DNA of 64,000 nucleotides. Origin: Alkalispirillum mobile. Lineage in GTDB: Bacteria > Pseudomonadota > Gammaproteobacteria > Nitrococcales > Halorhodospiraceae. How positions within the stretch are numbered: the first letter of the stretch is position 1; every line of letters begins with the position of its first letter. A program made the position numbers and the translations under genes. Positions 20,324 through 28,440 of this stretch are shown in pieces. Under the pieces are notes generated by a model that saw only the letters and a program-made list of their open reading frames with translations, did no database searches and was not told where the DNA came from. Where the stretch lies: assembly GCF_003664325.1 (NCBI RefSeq), contig NZ_RCDA01000002.1, positions 62,001 through 126,000 on the forward strand. Reading direction: 5' to 3'.

Positions 20324-20854
20324 TCAGATCTCCGTCGCCATCGATACCGTAGATACCGCCCGTGGGTTATCCGGGTCATCAGGATTCCTGTCGTGCCAGG
20401 TTACGGTGACGCATACCATGTCTCCGCCGTTGCATGGCCCGACCTGCGCCTGCACCTCCGAGCTGTCATCGGCGGGTAATTCGCATACTTTCTCTATCCA
20501 GCTTCGTAGGTCGTTAGTGGCCAAGGCGTCTCCCGTCGTGATGTTCGATCCGGGGTTGGCGGCGAGACAATCTCGACTTTCGAAGGTCAGGTCGTAGTGT
20601 CCATCTTCGGCGGCCTCGCGGTTCGCCCGCATGCGGTCTGTGATGTCGTAGGCAGTCAATGTGGCCTGCGAGCGGGTGTAGGCTTCATGGTTGAAACCAA
20701 GGCTGGTGGCCTGCAGCGTAGCAAGGCCAAGAAGCCCAATGGAGAGCACGACGACGGCAATTAACACCTCGAGCAGGGAAAATCCTGAAGACCGTTCGGA
20801 GGCGGTTATTGATTTGGTAACGCGGGGCATATAGGTATCTGGTTGTTTGGTCAC
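20324..20854 (-). CDS. pilV: Type IV minor pilin PilV
   Basis: The 176-residue protein has the prepilin motif SGFSLLEVLIAVVVLSIGLLGLATLQA and the PilV continuation DRMRANREAA. The longest frame starts at GTG (20854) behind AGAGG; an ATG at 20830 would give a leader of more usual length but lacks a clear ribosome site. Together with PilW, PilX and PilY1 it forms the initiation complex of the pilus. Confidence 0.92.
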   Translation of the reverse strand: MTKQPDTYMPRVTKSITASERSSGFSLLEVLIAVVVLSIGLLGLATLQATSLGFNHEAYTRSQATLTAYDITDRMRANREAAEDGHYDLTFESRDCLAANPGSNITTGDALATNDLRSWIEKVCELPADDSSEVQAQVGPCNGGDMVCVTVTWHDRNPDDPDNPRAVSTVSMATEI

Positions 20855-20878
20855 GGTGTCCCAGCCTCTTCCAGAGCG

Positions 20879-21373
20879 TTAGTCCCAGCAGGAGCCACTG
20901 TTGTCGGTAGTGCAGACACTGGCTTGCCCCATCCGACTGACCCGGATCTCACGCGCATCAATCAACGGGTTTTCCTCGCGGTGCTGGTAACGGATGATCT
21001 GGCTGCCGCTGTCTACTCTTCCCATTGAAGTGAAAGTGATGCTATCCGGGCCACTGCCCTGGCCTCCGGCGCCGCTGGTTACCGCCTGGCCACCCAGGGC
21101 CGACGTTTCGCGCAGCAACTCGGCGTTTTCGTCAGTGATCTGCCAGCCCGAGGACCAATTGCCCTGTTCAGGGGTCAGGGTGACGGTGAGGCCTCGCTGC
21201 ACGGCCTCGGAACGCGCAAACGCCAGGTCAGATATCAAGCGGTTTACGTCCGACGACGTGGTGCTGCGCGCGATCGTCCATTGAAGGCTGGGATAGGCAA
21301 TGCCAGCCACCACCGCAAGAACGATCACGGTGATCATGAGTTCAACAAGTGTGAAACCGCGCTGCGTCTGCAT
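20879..21373 (-). CDS. FimU/FimT-type minor pilin (GspH family)
   Basis: The 164-residue prepilin has a six-residue leader (MQTQRG) then FTLVELMITVIVLAVVAGIAYPS and a GspH/FimT domain. As first gene of the operon it corresponds to fimU or fimT of Pseudomonas; the two cannot be separated without alignment. GGAG precedes the ATG. It lies 112 bp after psd on the same strand; I could not identify a convincing promoter in that gap, so the operon may use an activator-dependent or unusual promoter there. Confidence 0.88.
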   Translation of the reverse strand: MQTQRGFTLVELMITVIVLAVVAGIAYPSLQWTIARSTTSSDVNRLISDLAFARSEAVQRGLTVTLTPEQGNWSSGWQITDENAELLRETSALGGQAVTSGAGGQGSGPDSITFTSMGRVDSGSQIIRYQHREENPLIDAREIRVSRMGQASVCTTDNSGSCWD

Positions 21374-21485
21374 GGAGATGCTCCTGGTTCCTATGAATAC
21401 AACATAGGGGTGCTCACGATGATAGCGGAGTGGTAGGGGGGTGAGCGGTCGTCGTGGCCCGACAACCGGTGTGATTGTTTAGTGG

Positions 21486-22376
21486 TTACCCGTGGGAATT
21501 GCTGAAGGTGCCAATGTGATGGGCCATGCGGATGGGCTGGGCCGTAGCGGTGTCCGACGCAGGAAGTTGGTTCGCGGTCAGCACCACGACGGTAGACCCC
21601 ATATTGAAACGCCCTAACTCTGCCGCTCGGGGCAGATGGAGTGGGCGGTGTTTGCCATCTGTGAGGGTTACATGGTTCCCGGCCGGCGGGGTCACCTCCC
21701 CCGCCCAAACCGTCTCAATACTCCCCACGTTGATAGCCCCCACCAACACCACCGCCATCGGCCCGTGCTCGGTGTCGAAAATACAAGCCACCCGCTCATT
21801 GCGCGCAAACAGCTTGGGCACCGTCCGCACCGTAAAAGGCGCCACGCTGAACAACCGCCCCGGCACGTGAATCATCTTCCGCAAGGTGCCGCTCATCGGC
21901 ATGTGCACCCGGTGATAATCCCGGGGTGACAGGTAGATGGTGGCGAACCACCCGTCCCGAAACTCCTCCGCCAAGGCTTCATCGCCGCCGAGCAGTTCGG
22001 CGGTGGTAAAATCGTGCGCCTTGGCCTGAAAGATCGTATCGCCCTCGATCGGCCCCATCTGGCTGATCGTGCCGTCCGCTGGTGACAGGATGGCGTCCGG
22101 GTCGTCCGGCATCGGCCGGGCCTCGGGCTTCAGCGCCCGCGTGAAGAAGGCGTTGAAGGTGGGGTAGGCGGTGGGGTCCTCCTCCAGCGCCTCGCTCATG
22201 TCCACCTTGAACACGCGGATGAAGGTCTTGATCAGCAGGTTCTTGAACCACGGCGTCTCCACGCGCACCGCCCAGTGGGTGATGCGGGAGATCGCGTGGT
22301 GGGGCAGGGGGTAGAGCAGAGCGGCCTTCAGGTGGTCCAGCCAGGTGGCAGGGCTCTCGTCTCGGTAGACACTCAT
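21486..22376 (-). CDS. psd: Phosphatidylserine decarboxylase proenzyme
   Basis: This 296-residue membrane-associated enzyme makes phosphatidylethanolamine. It cleaves itself between Gly260 and Ser261 in the MGSTVVVL motif (LGST in E. coli), and Ser261 becomes the pyruvoyl group. Conserved NAFFTRAL, ILSPADGT (with the catalytic Asp) and DYHRVHMP motifs are present. Length matches the family. It is a single-gene unit upstream of the pilin operon. Confidence 0.96.
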   Translation of the reverse strand: MSVYRDESPATWLDHLKAALLYPLPHHAISRITHWAVRVETPWFKNLLIKTFIRVFKVDMSEALEEDPTAYPTFNAFFTRALKPEARPMPDDPDAILSPADGTISQMGPIEGDTIFQAKAHDFTTAELLGGDEALAEEFRDGWFATIYLSPRDYHRVHMPMSGTLRKMIHVPGRLFSVAPFTVRTVPKLFARNERVACIFDTEHGPMAVVLVGAINVGSIETVWAGEVTPPAGNHVTLTDGKHRPLHLPRAAELGRFNMGSTVVVLTANQLPASDTATAQPIRMAHHIGTFSNSHG

Positions 22377-22507
22377 CCGGGGGGCGTTCTCAAGCAGTGG
22401 TTCATCACAGGTTGACGCAGAGCATACCGGAAAAGTGCCCGGTAGCGGCAGCCTGAGGTCACTGACCTGGGTGGCCCTATGACGCTGAAGCCAGCGAGTG
22501 GACCGGC

Positions 22508-23146
22508 TTACCCCTCGTGATACGCCCTCATCTGGCGGAAGTCCGAGGCAATTGACTCCGGCTCGTGCGGATACCGGAAAATCGCCTGCAGATGCCCATC
22601 CGGGTTGATCAGCAGGAACTGGGCGCTGTGGTCGATCTGGTAGTCGCCGTCGCCGTCGCCGTCGCCGGTGTCGTGCCGTGCGTGCACGATGCCCAGGTCG
22701 CGGGTTAGCACCTCGATGCGCTCCATCTCGCCCGTCACCCCCAGGTAGTCCTCGCCGAACCAGCTGACGTACTCCGCCAGCCGCTCCGGGGTGTCGCGCT
22801 CCGGGTCCACGGAGACGAACACTACCTGCAGGTCCTCATCATCGCCGGTCTCCGCCAGCAGGGACTCGATCTGGTTCATGGCCGCTAGTGACATGGGGCA
22901 GATGTCCGGGCAGTAGGTGAAGCCGAAGAACATGAAGGTCCACTGGCCCTGCAGCCGCTCGTTGTCAAAGCGGGTCTCATCCTGGTCGATCAGGTCGAAG
23001 TCCGTGATGACCCGGCCGCCCTCAAGCCAGGTGGCCTCGGTCTCCGGGGGTTCCGAGGGGCCGGAGCCGCTCAGCCAGGCAGCGCTCCAGGCGCCGCCGC
23101 TCAGGGCGATCAGGGCGACGAGAATCCAGGGCATCCAGTGTTTCAT
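22508..23146 (-). CDS. SCO1/SenC family copper chaperone
   Basis: The 212-residue protein has an N-terminal membrane anchor (about 5-25) and a periplasmic thioredoxin-like domain. The copper ligands are Cys79 and Cys83 in FTYCPDICP and His173 in DYQIDHSAQF. Such proteins deliver copper to the Cu-A site of cytochrome oxidase. The ATG at 23146 has GGAG upstream and was preferred over a longer frame from 23221. Just before the His ligand, a (GD)n run is encoded by a hexamer repeat. No oxidase genes are adjacent. Confidence 0.93.
   Translation of the reverse strand: MKHWMPWILVALIALSGGAWSAAWLSGSGPSEPPETEATWLEGGRVITDFDLIDQDETRFDNERLQGQWTFMFFGFTYCPDICPMSLAAMNQIESLLAETGDDEDLQVVFVSVDPERDTPERLAEYVSWFGEDYLGVTGEMERIEVLTRDLGIVHARHDTGDGDGDGDYQIDHSAQFLLINPDGHLQAIFRYPHEPESIASDFRQMRAYHEG
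22644..22667. repeat. Hexanucleotide microsatellite (TCGCCG)4
   Basis: Four perfect TCGCCG copies in the SCO gene encode alternating Gly and Asp just before the metal-ligand His173. The unit is in frame, so slippage would change the number of Gly-Asp pairs without a frameshift. Confidence 0.8.
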
Positions 23147-23276
23147 GGGGTCTCCAGTCGAGCGTGGGTGCGGTGTGCTTGTAGCGGACGCGGCATCGTC
23201 CGCGGCCCGTCTCCAATTCACTTATGCCAAGTGTAGCGGTGTTACCATTTGGCGGAAGTCAGGAGGGCAGTCACAC

Positions 23277-24209
23277 ATGGACAATTTGCAGAATGTACCC
23301 CCGGAGCTGGAGACGCTGCGCGACTTCGTGCGCTATTCGGCCAGCCGGTTCAACGAGGGTGGCCTGTTTTTCGGTCACGGCACGGACAACGCGCTGGACG
23401 AGGCGGCCGCCCTGGTGCTCCACACGCTCCGGTTGCCACCGGACCTGCCGGCGGCCTGGTGGGACAGCCGGCTCACGGCCAGCGAACGGCAGGCCATCAT
23501 GGCGCGGGTGCGCCGGCGCATCGAGGAGCGGCTGCCGCTGCCCTACCTGACCCACGAGGCCTGGTTCGCCGGCCTGCCGTTCTACGTGGACCGGCGGGTC
23601 CTGGTGCCACGCTCGCCGCTGGCGGAATACATCCAGCGCGGGTTCGAGCCCTGGCTGGTGGGTGATGACGTGCGCAGGGTGGTGGACGTGGGGACCGGTG
23701 GCGGCTGTATCGCCATCGCGTGTGCCTACGCGTTCCCGGAGGCCAAGGTGGATGCGGTGGATATCTCCCGCGATGCGCTGGACGTTGCCGCCATCAACAT
23801 CCAGCGCCACCACCTGGAGGAGCGGGTTTCCCTGGTGCCCTCCGACCTGCTGGACGGGCTGCCCAGGGAGAACCGCTACGACCTGATTATCAGCAATCCG
23901 CCCTACGTGGACGCCCGGGACATGAGCGAGCTGGCGCCGGAGTTCCGGCACGAGCCGCGCCTGGGCCTGGAGGCGGGCCAGGACGGGCTGGATCTGGTCC
24001 GGCGGCTGCTGGCGCGGGCGGGTGATTTTCTCACCGAGGAGGGCATACTTGTGGTGGAGGTGGGCAACAGCGCGCCGGCGCTGGAGGCAGCCTACCCGAC
24101 AGTGCCCTTTCTGTGGCTGGAGTTCGAGCACGGCGGCGACGGGGTGTTCCTGCTGACGGCGGACCAGCTGCGGGAGCACGCGGACGCGCTGGCACTGCCC
24201 GAGAGTTGA
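23277..24209 (+). CDS. prmB: Ribosomal protein L3 N5-glutamine methyltransferase
   Basis: The 310-residue SAM-dependent methyltransferase has VVDVGTGGGCIAIA (SAM site) and the glutamine methyltransferase NPPY motif at Asn207 (IISNPPYVDARDMSELAPEF). The sequence after NPPY and the N-terminal region match PrmB, which modifies L3, rather than PrmC, which modifies release factors. A strong AGGAGG lies 10 nt before the ATG. It is transcribed divergently from the SCO gene. Confidence 0.93.
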   Translation: MDNLQNVPPELETLRDFVRYSASRFNEGGLFFGHGTDNALDEAAALVLHTLRLPPDLPAAWWDSRLTASERQAIMARVRRRIEERLPLPYLTHEAWFAGLPFYVDRRVLVPRSPLAEYIQRGFEPWLVGDDVRRVVDVGTGGGCIAIACAYAFPEAKVDAVDISRDALDVAAINIQRHHLEERVSLVPSDLLDGLPRENRYDLIISNPPYVDARDMSELAPEFRHEPRLGLEAGQDGLDLVRRLLARAGDFLTEEGILVVEVGNSAPALEAAYPTVPFLWLEFEHGGDGVFLLTADQLREHADALALPES

Positions 24210-24229
24210 TCAACACCTGGTGAGTGGCC

Positions 24230-25513
24230 ATGAAAATGCTGAAACACTTTTTCCTCCTGAGCGTCGCCGCGCTAGTGCTGGCGGGCTGTGGGGTCAATCC
24301 GGTGACCGGCGAACGGCAGCTGGCCCTGGTTTCCGAGCGTGAGGAGATCTCCATTGGTGAGCAGCATTACGGCCAGACGCAGCAGTCGATGGGGGGCGCC
24401 TACACCACGGACGAGGCATTGACCCGGTACGTCCAACGGGTGGGCCAGAGTCTGGCGGAGGTCAGTGACCGGCCGAACCTGCCCTACGAGTTCGTGGTGA
24501 TCAACGACAGCACGCCGAACGCGTGGGCGCTGCCTGGCGGCAAGATCGGCATCAACCGCGGCCTGCTGCTGGAGATGGACTCCGAGGCGGAGCTGGCCGC
24601 CGTGCTCGGCCACGAGATCGTGCATGCCGCCGCCCGACACGGTGCGCAGCGCATGGAGCGCGGGCTGCTCTTGCAGGCCGGCATTATGGCCGTGGGCATT
24701 GGGGCATCGGCGGCCGAACGGGATATCGGGCCGCTGCTGGTGGCCGGCGCGGGTGTGGGAGCCACACTGATCATGCAGCGCCACAGCCGCAGCCACGAGC
24801 TCGAGGCCGACTACTACGGCATGCAGTACATGGCCCGGGCCGGTTACGACCCGCAGGGTGCGGTAGATCTGATGGAGACCTTCCTGCGCATGTATGACCG
24901 GCGCGAGCCCAGCTGGTTGGAGGGGATGTTCGCCAGCCACCCGCCATCCCGCGAACGGTTGGAGGCCAACCGGGCCACGGCGCAGGAGCTGGAGAGCCAG
25001 TGCGGCGAGTGCGTGATGGGCCGGGATGCCTACCAACAGGCGATTGCGGACCTGCGGGATCGCCAGGAAGCGTTCGAAGCCCATGACAAGGCCCGCAAGG
25101 CGCTGAAGGATGGCAAGCCGGACGAGGCTCTGCGATTAGTGGACCAGGCCATCGAACGGCACCCGGACGAGGCGATCTTCCACGGCCTGCGCGGCGACAT
25201 ACTGGGCAAGCAGGGGCGGCACGAGCAGGCGGTTCAGTCCTATGACCGGGCGCTCTCGCGTAACCCCGACTTCTTTGCTTTCCACCTGGGCCGCGGCATA
25301 TCCCACCGGGAGTTGGGCAACAACAGCCAGGCCCGGCGGGACCTGCAGCGGAGCAACGACCTGTTGCCCAATGCCATTGCCCACAACGCCCTGGGCAAGC
25401 TGGCACTGGCCGCCGGTAACCGGGACCGCGCCCGCGGGCACTTCACGGTTGCCGCGCAGTCGGACAGCCCCGAGGGCCGCGAGGCGCAGGCGTTGCTGCA
25501 GCGGCTCCAATAG
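24230..25513 (+). CDS. BepA-like M48 metalloprotease lipoprotein with TPR domain
   Basis: The 427-residue protein has a lipobox LVLAGC with lipidated Cys20. The M48 peptidase zinc motif HEIVH is at 128-132, with the third ligand in SHELEADYYGMQY about 60 residues later. Tetratricopeptide-like helices fill about 285-425. BepA (YfgC) clears stalled LptD and BAM substrates at the outer membrane, and the architecture is the same. The ATG at 24230 was chosen over a GTG at 24224. It is 20 bp downstream of prmB. Confidence 0.88.
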   Translation: MKMLKHFFLLSVAALVLAGCGVNPVTGERQLALVSEREEISIGEQHYGQTQQSMGGAYTTDEALTRYVQRVGQSLAEVSDRPNLPYEFVVINDSTPNAWALPGGKIGINRGLLLEMDSEAELAAVLGHEIVHAAARHGAQRMERGLLLQAGIMAVGIGASAAERDIGPLLVAGAGVGATLIMQRHSRSHELEADYYGMQYMARAGYDPQGAVDLMETFLRMYDRREPSWLEGMFASHPPSRERLEANRATAQELESQCGECVMGRDAYQQAIADLRDRQEAFEAHDKARKALKDGKPDEALRLVDQAIERHPDEAIFHGLRGDILGKQGRHEQAVQSYDRALSRNPDFFAFHLGRGISHRELGNNSQARRDLQRSNDLLPNAIAHNALGKLALAAGNRDRARGHFTVAAQSDSPEGREAQALLQRLQ

Positions 25514-25526
25514 TAGCTGGGGGGTA

Positions 25527-25565
25527 GGTTCGGGTTCGCGCAGCCAGGCCGCGCGAGCCCGAACC
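25527..25565. terminator. Terminator hairpin between convergent genes
   Basis: A 15-bp stem (25527-25541 with 25551-25565, one G-U pair) has a 9-nt loop. It lies between the convergent M48 gene and ydbL. The T-tract is weak and interrupted on the plus side. Confidence 0.65.
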
Positions 25566-25572
25566 CCGGGCT

Positions 25573-26190
25573 TTATTTCTGTCGCCAGTTCCCCCGGCTG
25601 TCCTGGTAGTACCAGCCATCGGGCAAGCGGCTCTGCCAGCGCTCCGTGAAGGTGCGGCGGATGTCACCCTCCCAGTCGGGCCGGTTGTTGGCCTCGGCGA
25701 TCTCCCGGTAGAGCGCCCTGCGGTCGCTGTTGTCCTGCTCCACCAGGTTGCGCACCCGGTTGCGGTCAGGCAGCGGGATGGCGCTCTGGTCGCGAATGGA
25801 GAGGAGCCCGTCATTGGTCAGGCCGATGGCGCCGCTCTCGTAATGGGCACGCAGGTCGGAGTGGCGGTCGCGCATGCGGCTGGTCAACTCATGGATGCGA
25901 GGTGTTTCCACCTCCAGGTCGGCCTGTGCGTGGGCGGTCGGCACCACGCGGTTCAGTACCCGCATGGCCATGGGTTGATCCTGGCGCTCCAGGCGCTGGG
26001 ACTGGGGCTCCCCTTCCTCCTCGGGCGGGTTGGAGCGCTGCTGGGCCTCCGGCCCCCAGACATCGTCGATGATCCGGTCCGCGGCACGCTCAGCGGCCAC
26101 AGTGGGGAAGTAGACATTGATGGTCACGCAGGCACTGAGCAGCAGCAGGGCGCTGAACAGGGCGCCGAAACGCCAGGGTGATGCAATCAT
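25573..26190 (-). CDS. ydbL: YdbL-like DUF1318 lipoprotein
   Basis: The 205-residue protein has a lipobox LLLLSAC (Cys21), then VTINVYFP and a DUF1318 region with HELTSRMRDRHSDLRAHYESGAIGLTNDGLL. E. coli YdbL is the periplasmic partner of YdbH and YnbE in intermembrane phospholipid transport; there it is not a lipoprotein, so the lipobox here is a difference. The ATG has AAGGAG upstream. The C-terminal third (after about 140) is unusually long and Arg/Asp-rich for the family. It lies 98 bp downstream of ydbH. Confidence 0.82.
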   Translation of the reverse strand: MIASPWRFGALFSALLLLSACVTINVYFPTVAAERAADRIIDDVWGPEAQQRSNPPEEEGEPQSQRLERQDQPMAMRVLNRVVPTAHAQADLEVETPRIHELTSRMRDRHSDLRAHYESGAIGLTNDGLLSIRDQSAIPLPDRNRVRNLVEQDNSDRRALYREIAEANNRPDWEGDIRRTFTERWQSRLPDGWYYQDSRGNWRQK

Positions 26191-26288
26191 GGAGTGGCTC
26201 CTTGTGGGCATGGTCACTTGCAGTTAGATCCTTGAAACCACGATTCGGTTCTCGCCAGTATCGCCCGACCAGTAAAGCGCAATCGCTG

Positions 26289-28337
26289 CTATTCCACCAC
26301 AGGGCCGTCGTCCTGCTGCAGGGCCTGGTGGATCTGCTGGCGCAGTGCGGGCCAGCTGACCTCGCGGGCGAAGCCGATGACGTTGATTCGGGGGATCGAG
26401 CGGCCCTCGATCAGGTAATAGCCGCCGTTCGCTGGCGCCACGCCATCCATGTGGCAGATGCCCTGTTCCAGGCGACAGCTCATCCCGAGACGCCGGTAGC
26501 GGAAGGCGTCGAACACCCGCAGGAACTGCCGGGAGACCCAGTCCGCCGGTGTGCTTCCGCCGATCTGGGCGATGTCCTCGACCGCCCGCTGGCTGATCCG
26601 GCGACGCTCGCGGGTGCGCTCCGGTGACCAGGCGCGGGCATCGAAGGCCACCGGCTCCCAGCCAATCATGTGCAGCCCCAGTACGTCGGCATGTACCAGG
26701 CCCTCGATGCGACCCACCTGCAGTACCTGGGTGAAGTGGTCCAGGTCCCAGCTGCGCATGCGCAGGTCGGCGCGGAAGACCGGCGCCGGGCCGAAGGGGT
26801 CCTCCAGGCTGAGGTCGTCCACGCGGAGCAGGCCGTCGAAGACCTGGGCGATGAGGGTGCCGCCCAGGTTGAGGTGGCCGTCGCGGTAGGTCATTTCCGG
26901 CAGATTGCCGGACAGGATGCCGGAGAGCGGCGGCCAGCCCAGCTCCCGGGTCAGCTCCCCGAGGTCGATGGGCAGAATGTCTGCCTCGAACAGGATATCC
27001 AGATCGTCGGTGCCGATCTGGGCCACCTGCAGCTGGTTTACCCGCAGTCCTCCGCCCAGGATGGGCAGCACCTGGCGGGGCTGCAGGCGAACGTCCCGCC
27101 CCCTCGCGGAGAAGCCCAGCCGGGCCTCGCCAAGGGGCAGTTGCATCAGGCGGGCCTCTCGCCACTGTACCCGGCTGTCCGCCGGTGCCTCGGCATCAGC
27201 GGCCGCCCAGTTCACCAGGCCGTTGAAATCGCGCAGGGCGAAGCGCTGGTCGGCATCATCCAGCTGCAGGCCATGCGCCTGCAGCCTGGCGGCATGGGGG
27301 GCACCGTCCCGCCACTCCAGTGCCCCATCCAGCCGCCCCTGGAGGGAGAGCTGGTCCAGGTTGCTGCCCACCAGCCAGGGGTGTGCATAGACGCTGTAGA
27401 GGCCACCGGCGCGGCCATTGCGCAGCCGGACACGGGCCGTTTGAAATTCGAGGCCAGTCAGCAGGGCCTGACCGCTCAGCTCGCCCAGGCCCTGCTGGTT
27501 CAGGTTGAATTGGCGGACATCCAGTTGCCCGGTCTCCGGGTGCCAGTCGGCCCCGGCGGTCAGGTGCAGGGGATGGTCGTCCAGCTCCAGAAAGATCGGT
27601 TCGGCGTAGGCCTGGCCGCGGTCGCTGCGCAGCGAGGTGCGCAGGGCCCAGGGGCCGGCGCCATGGCGAAGCGCCAGCAGCCGGCCATCGAGGGCCAGTC
27701 CCTCGCTGGCCAGCCGCCCCTCGGCATCGTGCGCGGTGAGCTCGGACTGCCATTCCAGCCAGGCGCGGGTGCGGCCGTCGTCCGCCCTCAGCCGGCCCTC
27801 TAGCGCCAGCCAGCCCTCCGCGCCATGGTCGGCCGGCAGCCAGTCGGCCAGCAGGGCGCCGGGCTCCGTGATCGTCAGCTCCGCCACGTCCACGGTCCAG
27901 CCGCCATCGTCGCTTTTCACCGCGAACTCGGCGGTGCCCACATCGGTGGTGAGCTGCCACTGGCCCTCGACCCGGCTGCCGTCCAGCTTCATGGTCAATT
28001 CACCGGCCCCCTCGACCTTGCCCAGCCAGGGCAGGGTTGTCGACAATGTGGCCCCGTCACAGCGCAGCGTGGTGGGCGTCAGGCCTAGATCGCCGCAGCG
28101 AAGGCGCAGGTCTGTCAGCTGGGTGTCGCCGGGCAACTGCACGCGCTTGACCCGCACCTCGGCCTCCCCGCCGCGCAGGGGCAGGCGCAGGTCCAGGCCC
28201 TCGGCGCGCCAGCCCTCGCCCTCGATATCACCGATGCTCAGCGATACGCGGTCGATGGCCAGGGCCGGGCCGGCGAACACAAGGCCGGTCAGGCACAGGA
28301 GCAGGCTGCAGGTCAGGCGGGCCACCGCGGTCATCAT
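26289..28337 (-). CDS. ydbH: YdbH-like AsmA-related intermembrane protein
   Basis: The 682-residue protein has a signal/anchor (about 5-28) and a long beta-rich periplasmic region. The C-terminal DUF748/YdbH-like part includes ADILPIDLGELTRELGWPPLSG and LNLGGTLIAQVFDGLL. With ydbL downstream, this is the YdbH part of the YdbH-YnbE-YdbL system that bridges inner and outer membranes redundantly with TamB and YhdP in E. coli. The usual small lipoprotein gene ynbE is not found in the gap. The protein is shorter than E. coli YdbH (about 880 residues). Confidence 0.8.
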   Translation of the reverse strand: MMTAVARLTCSLLLCLTGLVFAGPALAIDRVSLSIGDIEGEGWRAEGLDLRLPLRGGEAEVRVKRVQLPGDTQLTDLRLRCGDLGLTPTTLRCDGATLSTTLPWLGKVEGAGELTMKLDGSRVEGQWQLTTDVGTAEFAVKSDDGGWTVDVAELTITEPGALLADWLPADHGAEGWLALEGRLRADDGRTRAWLEWQSELTAHDAEGRLASEGLALDGRLLALRHGAGPWALRTSLRSDRGQAYAEPIFLELDDHPLHLTAGADWHPETGQLDVRQFNLNQQGLGELSGQALLTGLEFQTARVRLRNGRAGGLYSVYAHPWLVGSNLDQLSLQGRLDGALEWRDGAPHAARLQAHGLQLDDADQRFALRDFNGLVNWAAADAEAPADSRVQWREARLMQLPLGEARLGFSARGRDVRLQPRQVLPILGGGLRVNQLQVAQIGTDDLDILFEADILPIDLGELTRELGWPPLSGILSGNLPEMTYRDGHLNLGGTLIAQVFDGLLRVDDLSLEDPFGPAPVFRADLRMRSWDLDHFTQVLQVGRIEGLVHADVLGLHMIGWEPVAFDARAWSPERTRERRRISQRAVEDIAQIGGSTPADWVSRQFLRVFDAFRYRRLGMSCRLEQGICHMDGVAPANGGYYLIEGRSIPRINVIGFAREVSWPALRQQIHQALQQDDGPVVE

Positions 28338-28440
28338 CCTCCGTGAAGGGGCTGCACTGGTGCGGTTTGCGTCGGCAACCGGCCGGTGCTAGCGTGCCGT
28401 CATTCCAAATCAGGGGCGCAGGGAAGCGCAGGGTGTCTTG

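Noticed and set aside
26191-26288. ynbE gene between ydbH and ydbL
   Set aside because: The three minus-strand frames were read through the gap; none shows a lipobox or YnbE-like sequence.
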